Shown piece by piece: positions 14,600-18,508 of a DNA stretch of 18,508 nucleotides; the stretch's first letter is position 1; every line of letters starts with the position of its first letter. Position numbers and translations under genes: made by a program. The notes under the pieces were generated by a model. The model made no database searches. It was not told the origin of the DNA and saw only the letters and a program-made list of their open reading frames with translations. Source of the stretch: a bacterium (GTDB lineage Bacteria > Verrucomicrobiota > Verrucomicrobiae > Opitutales > Opitutaceae); assembly GCA_021780625.1 (NCBI GenBank), contig JAJXYI010000588.1, positions 1 through 18,508 on the forward strand, written 5' to 3'.

Positions 14600-14870
14600 C
14601 GCCGGTTGGTCCGCTTGCGGACCTATTGCCGACAGAAGGCATGTATTCCGTCCTAAGGCTGGCTGCCTAGCCGCGGCGGGAAGCTGGTGCCCGCCGCGGC
14701 ACTGCCGCCACCTTACAACAATTTCCACGCCATGGGTTAATGGCGTTGGTTAATAGGGGCCCGTACTCTTACGGGGCGACGGCAAGTGGGCAAACTTGCC
14801 GCCGTGTTAAGCTTAGTTAGGGAAGAGGCCAATCTCGCTGGGGAGCGGGATTGGCCCTTTTCGTTTTTTG
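14600..14870 (+). ncRNA. Candidate structured RNA: series of hairpins ending in an intrinsic terminator
   Basis: Six consecutive hairpins are visible: GGTCCG/CGGACC with a CTTG loop (14608-14623); a perfect 11-bp stem GCCGCGGCGGG/CCCGCCGCGGC with a 9-base loop (14670-14700); ACGCCAT/ATGGCGT (14727-14746); CCCGTA/TACGGG (14760-14775); CGGCAAGT/ACTTGCCG (14780-14801); and the terminator stem (14827-14856). Stems at this density in a stretch without a gene, closed by a rho-independent terminator on the plus strand, suggest a transcribed noncoding RNA or a long structured 3' region. It does not fit tmRNA (no T-loop GTTCRA), SRP RNA or RNase P signatures that I can recall. The 5' end is not defined; the range given is only the structured part. 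Confidence 0.4.
14827..14870 (+). terminator. Rho-independent terminator
   Basis: The stem is GGCCAATCTCGCT (14827-14839) against AGCGGGATTGGCC (14844-14856), 13 pairs including one G-U, with a GGGG loop. It is followed directly by CTTTTCGTTTTTT (14857-14869). It would stop plus-strand transcription. The nearest annotated plus-strand gene ends about 700 bases upstream, so a separate transcript probably ends here. Confidence 0.85.
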
Positions 14871-14945
14871 GGGCCGACGCACGGCCCGACAAGAAATCCC
14901 GTCCAAGGAGCAGCACCCGATGGACGCATTCTCAAAAAACGCAGT

Positions 14946-14972
14946 TAACCGAAGGAAACGAAGGCAACAAAG
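14946..14972 (+). repeat. Dispersed intergenic repeat, copy D
   Basis: CGAAGGAAACGAAGGCAACA lies at the core of this copy of the element found three times at 8854-9153, in the same orientation as copy A. Read in one frame it gives the peptide TEGNEGNKG, a string I remember from spurious ORFs annotated in related genomes. The stretch between the terminator and the gene end at 15014 holds nothing else that I can support. Confidence 0.7.
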
Positions 14973-15013
14973 GCGGCCGAGCCAGGCGCTTATGCGAGGT
15001 CGCCGAGTTAGGA

Positions 15014-15748
15014 TTATTCAGCCGAGTCGGACCCGGGGATGTAGCCCGGAAGCGCCCTGGCCGCAGGGTCGTGTGCAAGGGCCACGGCTTCAACGACGGC
15101 GCGCTCGAAGGACGCGGTGTCGTTGTCGTTCCAGCGCACTTTGTCGCGGAAGTAATCGCCCCAGTGGAATTCCTGGAAGAACCCGGAGGGGCCCTTGACC
15201 TCGCGGTACCCGTGGTGAGCGAGCACGCCCCAGGCGAGGCTGCGGTAGGGATCGCTCTGCATTCCGAGGAGGTTGGCGGGAAGTTTCGCGGGGTCGACGG
15301 GGCCGCGTCCCTCTGAATCCTTCAGGTAGGCGTAATGGTGCTCCACCATGCGCTGCCAGAATTCGCCGAGGGGCAGGCGGCTCCAGTTGGCAAGGATGTG
15401 TCCATACACGCGTTTGTCGGGCTGGGTGGACTCGAGAAGGGCGCGGACCGTGTGGTGGCCGTCGGCCAGATAGGGAACGCCACCGGGTCCGATGACCACG
15501 GGAACGTTTTTCTTTTTCATGTAGGAGGCGGCCTGTGCGGGCGACATCCGATCGAGGAGGCCGGCCTTGAAGGTGACCTCCCGAAATCCGAGGCAAAATT
15601 GGGTGGGATGGAGGTGAAGGGCGTCGATGATATACTCGGCGTGGGCCGGCATCGACGGATCGTAAGGGGCGTAGGCGGCCCGGGCGGGTGACGCGACCAG
15701 GGACAGCAGGGCGAAGGGGAGAAGTAGAGGAATCAGGAGCGTGCGCAT
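15014..15748 (-). CDS. Exported ParB-like protein (ParBc_2 / PF08857 type)
   Basis: A 244-residue protein with a clear signal peptide (MRTLLIPLLLPFALLSLVAS, then PARA, cleavage near residue 24), so the mature form is periplasmic or secreted. The body fits the putative ParB-like nuclease family PF08857. LHPTQFCLGFREV (46-58) is followed by PVVIGPGGVPYLADGHHTVR (83-102), where ADGHH matches the ParB-fold D/H loop. Then come GEFWQRMVEHHYAY (128-141), DPYRSLAWGV (166-175) and a closing AHDPAARALPGY (225-236). The biochemical role of the family is not established; nuclease activity is only inferred from the fold, and an exported location argues against a role in chromosome segregation. It lies 121 bases downstream of the TonB-dependent receptor on the same strand. 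A strong hairpin sits just before its ATG, and no Shine-Dalgarno is evident. Confidence 0.88.
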   Translation of the reverse strand: MRTLLIPLLLPFALLSLVASPARAAYAPYDPSMPAHAEYIIDALHLHPTQFCLGFREVTFKAGLLDRMSPAQAASYMKKKNVPVVIGPGGVPYLADGHHTVRALLESTQPDKRVYGHILANWSRLPLGEFWQRMVEHHYAYLKDSEGRGPVDPAKLPANLLGMQSDPYRSLAWGVLAHHGYREVKGPSGFFQEFHWGDYFRDKVRWNDNDTASFERAVVEAVALAHDPAARALPGYIPGSDSAE

Positions 15749-15760
15749 GATTGAAAGGGC

Positions 15761-15787
15761 GCCCGTGCCTGAGGTCAGGCCACGGGC
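15761..15787 (-). promoter_or_regulatory. Hairpin immediately upstream of the ParB-like gene start
   Basis: GCCCGTGCCTGA (15761-15772) pairs with TCAGG (15775-15779) and CACGGGC (15781-15787), giving 12 pairs with one bulged C and a 2-base GG gap, so in practice the top pairs will open. It ends 12 bases before the minus-strand ATG at 15748. As RNA it would lie over the usual ribosome-binding position. It could be a translational control element, or with the following CCCTTTC a weak terminator of the receptor transcript. Confidence 0.5.
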
Positions 15788-15812
15788 GCAACGGGGAGTG
15801 GTTGAATATCCC

Positions 15813-15846
15813 GGCCGGCGCCTCCGAATCAGGGAGGCCGCCGGCC
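15813..15846 (-). terminator. GC-rich hairpin after the TonB receptor gene, possible terminator
   Basis: GGCCGGC-GCCTCC (15813-15825) pairs with GGAGGC (15833-15838) and GCCGGCC (15840-15846), 13 pairs with one bulged base and a 7-base loop, 24 bases past the receptor stop codon. No T-run follows on the minus strand, so it is not a canonical intrinsic terminator. It may stabilise the receptor mRNA or give partial termination before the ParB-like gene. Confidence 0.5.
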
Positions 15847-15869
15847 TGAAGGAGTGAAACCCAACAAGC

Positions 15870-18131
15870 TTAGAGAGCGACCGAGACGGTCAGCAGGTAG
15901 CTGCGGTTGGGGATGGTCCAGTACATCGGGGTGTTCGAGACGGGCGTGTATCCCGCGAGGTCGTCGATTTTCGTGCTGTTGAACAGATTGTCGACCGAGA
16001 GGCGGACCTTGAGCTCCTCGATGTGCGGGAAGGGGTGCTCGAAGGAGTAGCCGATGGAGGCGGTCGTGGTGGCGTAACCGGACAGCGGGATCGAGCGGCC
16101 GGTGTCGCCGTAGCGCGAGCCGACGTACTTGGTGACGAAGGTGGCGAGGGCCGCGTGGAAGTGGTACAGCAGGCCGACGGCGGCGGTATCCTTCGGGCTC
16201 TCGGGCACGGGGTCGCCGGACTGCTTGTCGGTGGCGCTGTTGATGGAGCCGTTGGCGTAGAGGCTCAGGCCCTTTCCGACGGAGACAGCGCCCTCGGCCT
16301 CGACGCCCTTGTAGGTGGTGCCGCCCTGATTGAAGAAGATGGTGTTGTTGCCGATCTTCCGTTTGCCGACCTCGTTGTTGAAGTCGATGTAGTAGCCGTC
16401 GAACGAGAAGGTGACCGGGCCGTGTTCATAACCTGCGCCCGCCTGATAGTTGGTCGTCTCCTGCGGGTCGACATGGCTGGCGCTCGGGTCGGCGGTGTAG
16501 AAGAAGTTGAGGTTTGGCGCGAGGTAGCCCTTCGCGAACTGGGCGTAGGCGGACCAGGAGCTGTTGATGCGCTCGTTGACGGAGACCGAGGGATCGGTGG
16601 TCGAGTAGACCTTGCTGTAGTAGAGCGGAAGCTGGGTCTTCTGGTTGACGGGGGCGGCGATCTGACGGCGCAGCGAGATGAACTTGACGCCCGGCTCGAC
16701 GGTCATGCCTGGGAGCGGCTTCCAGTCGAACTCGGCGTAGGGCTGCCACGTGGTGATCGAGTTCTTCATGTAGTAGTTGAGCGAGGCGCCCGGCGTGGAG
16801 GGCAGCTCGTCGTAGGCACCGCCGAGGGTCCAGTCGACGTTGTGGCCGTAGCGGGTGTTCTTCTGGTATTCGGACCACAGGCCGGCCTTCCAGCCGCCGA
16901 TTGCGCCGACGTCGCCGCCGAGGCGCAGGATGTTGCCCCAGGCGCGGTAGCCGTTGTACGGCTGGATCTGTCCGGGCACGTCCTGGTTGCCGGGGCCGCC
17001 GATGGTCGTGCCGTTGGGGGTCTCGCCGCTGAGGTCCATGCCCGCGCGCGTCAGGTTGTCGTAGTGGTACGAGTACACCTTGTCGGTGAAGTGGAAGTGC
17101 TCCGTGCGGTGCTGGAAGCCGACGTACTCGAAGTCGGTGGCCTTGGGCACGTAGTTATAGCCCACATACGCCTGGCTCTTCGGGTCGTTGTTGAGGCCGT
17201 AGGCGGGGCCGTATTGCCGGAGCTGGGCCAGCGTGAGGCCGGCGGTGGGGTGCATGAGCAGGTCCGACTTCGTGAGCACGAACGTGATGAGGTTCGAGGC
17301 GCCGAGGTGCCGGTCGAACTTGAAGAAGTAGTCGGTGCGGCGGGTGCCGGCGTAGGACTGGTAGCCGTCGGTCTCCATGTGGTCCCAGCCAAACGTGGCG
17401 CGGGCGTCTCCGAAGGTGGAGAGGCGGCCGGTCGAGAAGGTGGCGGTGGTGGCGCTCGTGTTGAAGTTGCCGAAGGCCTGGGAGAAGGTGGCGCCGGGGA
17501 CGTCGGAGAGGGCGCGGCTGACCAGTGCGATGGTGCCGCCGAAGGTCGCGTGACCCTGCGTGGCGGCGGTGCCCGGGCCGCGGTCGACGACCACCGTCTC
17601 GAGCATCTGGGAGGTGAAATAGTTGTTCGAGTGGTGCGTGAAGTCGTTGGTATCACCGAACGGGATACCGTCGAAGGTCACGTTGTACTGGCCGTCCTGG
17701 AAGCCGCGGATGGCGGCGGTGAAGCTCTCCTGCGCGCCGGGGACGCCGGTGGGGACGACCATCACGCTCGGGGCGAAGTTCGCGATCTGGGTGAAGTCGT
17801 CGGTCTGCGGGAGGGCGTTCGCGATGAAGTCGCGTCCGATCGTCGACTGCGGCTCGATGGCGGCGGGCTGGATCTTGATCGGCGCGAAGCCGGTCGGGGA
17901 GCTCCAGGACTCGCCCTCGACGGTGAAGGCGGGCATGACGACCGCCTTGGAGGGCTGGGCCGGATCCGACGACGGGGCGGTGACGGGATCATCGGCGAAT
18001 GCGATGGAGGGCTGGCTTGCGAGGGCAAAAATCGCGACCGCCGCGCAAACGGACGATCCGATCGAATGTCGTAACAGGGGAGTGAGTGAGTTCACCCGAC
18101 AATTCGGGCGTGCCGCACGCCGCGGCTTCAA
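15870..18131 (-). CDS. TonB-dependent outer-membrane receptor
   Basis: A 753-residue TonB-dependent receptor. It has a signal peptide ending near AFA (44-46), then a Pro/Ser-rich linker with a TonB-box-like AVVMPAFTVEGE (63-74). The plug domain spans about 90-206, with AAIRGFQDGQYNVTFDGIPF (139-158) and VVVDRGPGTAATQGHATFGG (180-199). A 22-strand-type barrel follows, rich in alternating aromatic strands, with VRLSVDNLFNSTKIDDLAGY near the end and the terminal strand YLLTVSVAL. It imports a substrate across the outer membrane using TonB energy; the ligand is unknown, and no siderophore or SusD partner gene is nearby. There is no ATG start: the frame begins at TTG 18131, and a GTG at 18095 (741 residues) gives a more usual signal peptide, so the true start is uncertain. 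Confidence 0.92.
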   Translation of the reverse strand: MKPRRAARPNCRVNSLTPLLRHSIGSSVCAAVAIFALASQPSIAFADDPVTAPSSDPAQPSKAVVMPAFTVEGESWSSPTGFAPIKIQPAAIEPQSTIGRDFIANALPQTDDFTQIANFAPSVMVVPTGVPGAQESFTAAIRGFQDGQYNVTFDGIPFGDTNDFTHHSNNYFTSQMLETVVVDRGPGTAATQGHATFGGTIALVSRALSDVPGATFSQAFGNFNTSATTATFSTGRLSTFGDARATFGWDHMETDGYQSYAGTRRTDYFFKFDRHLGASNLITFVLTKSDLLMHPTAGLTLAQLRQYGPAYGLNNDPKSQAYVGYNYVPKATDFEYVGFQHRTEHFHFTDKVYSYHYDNLTRAGMDLSGETPNGTTIGGPGNQDVPGQIQPYNGYRAWGNILRLGGDVGAIGGWKAGLWSEYQKNTRYGHNVDWTLGGAYDELPSTPGASLNYYMKNSITTWQPYAEFDWKPLPGMTVEPGVKFISLRRQIAAPVNQKTQLPLYYSKVYSTTDPSVSVNERINSSWSAYAQFAKGYLAPNLNFFYTADPSASHVDPQETTNYQAGAGYEHGPVTFSFDGYYIDFNNEVGKRKIGNNTIFFNQGGTTYKGVEAEGAVSVGKGLSLYANGSINSATDKQSGDPVPESPKDTAAVGLLYHFHAALATFVTKYVGSRYGDTGRSIPLSGYATTTASIGYSFEHPFPHIEELKVRLSVDNLFNSTKIDDLAGYTPVSNTPMYWTIPNRSYLLTVSVAL

Positions 18132-18256
18132 TTGCGGACAGGGGGCTTTTTTGGCGGACGCGTTAAATCTTCGCTACGGCCGCGTGAACCGGCCGGGTTC
18201 GCGCCAATCCGGGCCGATGACTGTATCCCCTTTTTCGATGCGCCTCCGCGGGCGGC
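18132..18256. promoter_or_regulatory. Region upstream of the TonB receptor gene
   Basis: These 125 bases separate the end of the minus-strand methyltransferase from the receptor start. They contain a hairpin, CGC-GAACC with GGTTC-GCG (18181-18203, two-base bulge, 5-base loop), and an A-run AAAAAA on the minus strand (18152-18157). I see no convincing promoter consensus or Shine-Dalgarno. Confidence 0.35.
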
Positions 18257-18508
18257 TCACGCGAAGTCGGAGACGAGCGGCCGGCGCGCGACCGCGAGGA
18301 GGTGCTGCCCCGCGGGCCAGCGGCCGCCCATGCGTATCCATGCGCTCTCGACAGCGCCAAGCGCGGCCAGCGGGACCGCGGAGGCCCGGGAGGAGCCAAA
18401 GGGGGCCGCATTTCGCGGCGGACGGGAGAGACGCAGGCGCGCCCAGAGCAGGGGCAGGGCGAGGCTGTTCCAGTGCGTGCTCTGGATTCCGCGGAACCCC
18501 GCCGCGGA
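18257..18508 (-). CDS. Probable SAM-dependent methyltransferase, C-terminal part (runs off right edge)
   Basis: I translated this from the reverse complement. The frame is open from the window edge to TGA at 18259-18257 and gives 83 C-terminal residues. AAGFRGIQSTHWNSLALPLL resembles the late beta-strand and helix of many type 11/12 methyltransferases (the pattern aGF...ywNslL.P), and WPAGQHLLAVARRP near the end fits their final strand. The catalytic motifs would lie outside the window, so the assignment rests on this tail alone. The overlapping minus-strand frame at 18163-18411 is Arg/Ser/Pro-rich and looks like a shadow of this gene. It runs in the same direction as the receptor gene, 125 bases away. 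Confidence 0.65.
   Translation of the reverse strand, partial: SAAGFRGIQSTHWNSLALPLLWARLRLSRPPRNAAPFGSSRASAVPLAALGAVESAWIRMGGRWPAGQHLLAVARRPLVSDFA

Noticed and set aside
14427..14700. Cobalamin-riboswitch-like pieces: GGGAAGCTGGTG (14678-14689) and GACGACCTGCC (14430-14440)
   Set aside because: The order is wrong for a plus-strand B12 riboswitch, the GGGAA piece sits in the loop of a perfect hairpin, and no coherent core can be drawn.
14786..15316. A 176-codon plus-strand frame containing TEGNEGNKG
   Set aside because: It crosses the intrinsic terminator and a dispersed repeat and then runs antisense to the ParB-like gene. The peptide string is a known sort of repeat-derived artefact.
16023..18074. 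A 683-codon plus-strand frame opposite the TonB receptor gene
   Set aside because: Its Val/Gly/Glu/Ala-rich low-complexity translation is the mirror of receptor codons; the minus-strand frame has a signal peptide, plug and barrel.

Overview
The window looks like chromosomal DNA of a GC-rich Gram-negative bacterium. My best guess is Verrucomicrobiota, near Opitutales. The reasons are a TonB-dependent outer-membrane receptor, exported proteins, GC-rich coding sequence, start codons with almost no Shine-Dalgarno sequences, and dispersed intergenic copies of a GAACAGAAGGMAACGAAG-type repeat that I remember from such genomes. The phylum call is inference and could not be tested here.

Left part (1-8173): a surface-polysaccharide / lipid-linked-sugar locus. 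A partial methyltransferase (1-204, minus) diverges from a tightly packed plus-strand operon. The operon encodes a polytopic GT-C-like protein (364-2049), a SAM methyltransferase (2057-2782), a GT2 glycosyltransferase fused to a GtrA flippase-like domain (2779-3897), a second GT2 with two C-terminal membrane helices (3998-5002), a second polytopic GT-C-like protein (5004-6770), a four-helix SMR/EamA-like protein (6804-7160) and a soluble GT2 (7157-8173). The simplest reading is two lipid-linked sugar pathways side by side. In each, a GT2 charges a polyprenyl phosphate, a small membrane domain flips it, and a GT-C enzyme transfers the sugar in the periplasm.

Middle part (8199-14129): base composition rises sharply, from about 60% to 75-80% GC in the single lines I counted. 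Four plus-strand genes follow: an orphan ParA-type ATPase, a GT9 heptosyltransferase-like enzyme with a long C-terminal coiled coil, a GT-B glycosyltransferase with an unrecognised 250-residue C-terminal region, and an HlpA/GNT-I-like glycosyltransferase that also ends in a coiled coil. Together these suggest a spatially organised glycan assembly machine. The gap before the GT9 gene (8787-9162) carries three copies of the dispersed repeat.

Right part (14130-18508): a gene-poor stretch of about 880 bp holds nested inverted repeats, an AT-rich island and a run of hairpins ending in a textbook intrinsic terminator at 14827-14870, a candidate structured RNA. Then come three minus-strand genes: the C-terminus of a probable methyltransferase (18257-18508, cut by the window edge), a TonB-dependent receptor (15870-18131) and a small exported protein of the ParB-like PF08857 type (15014-15748). 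Strong hairpins lie between the last two.
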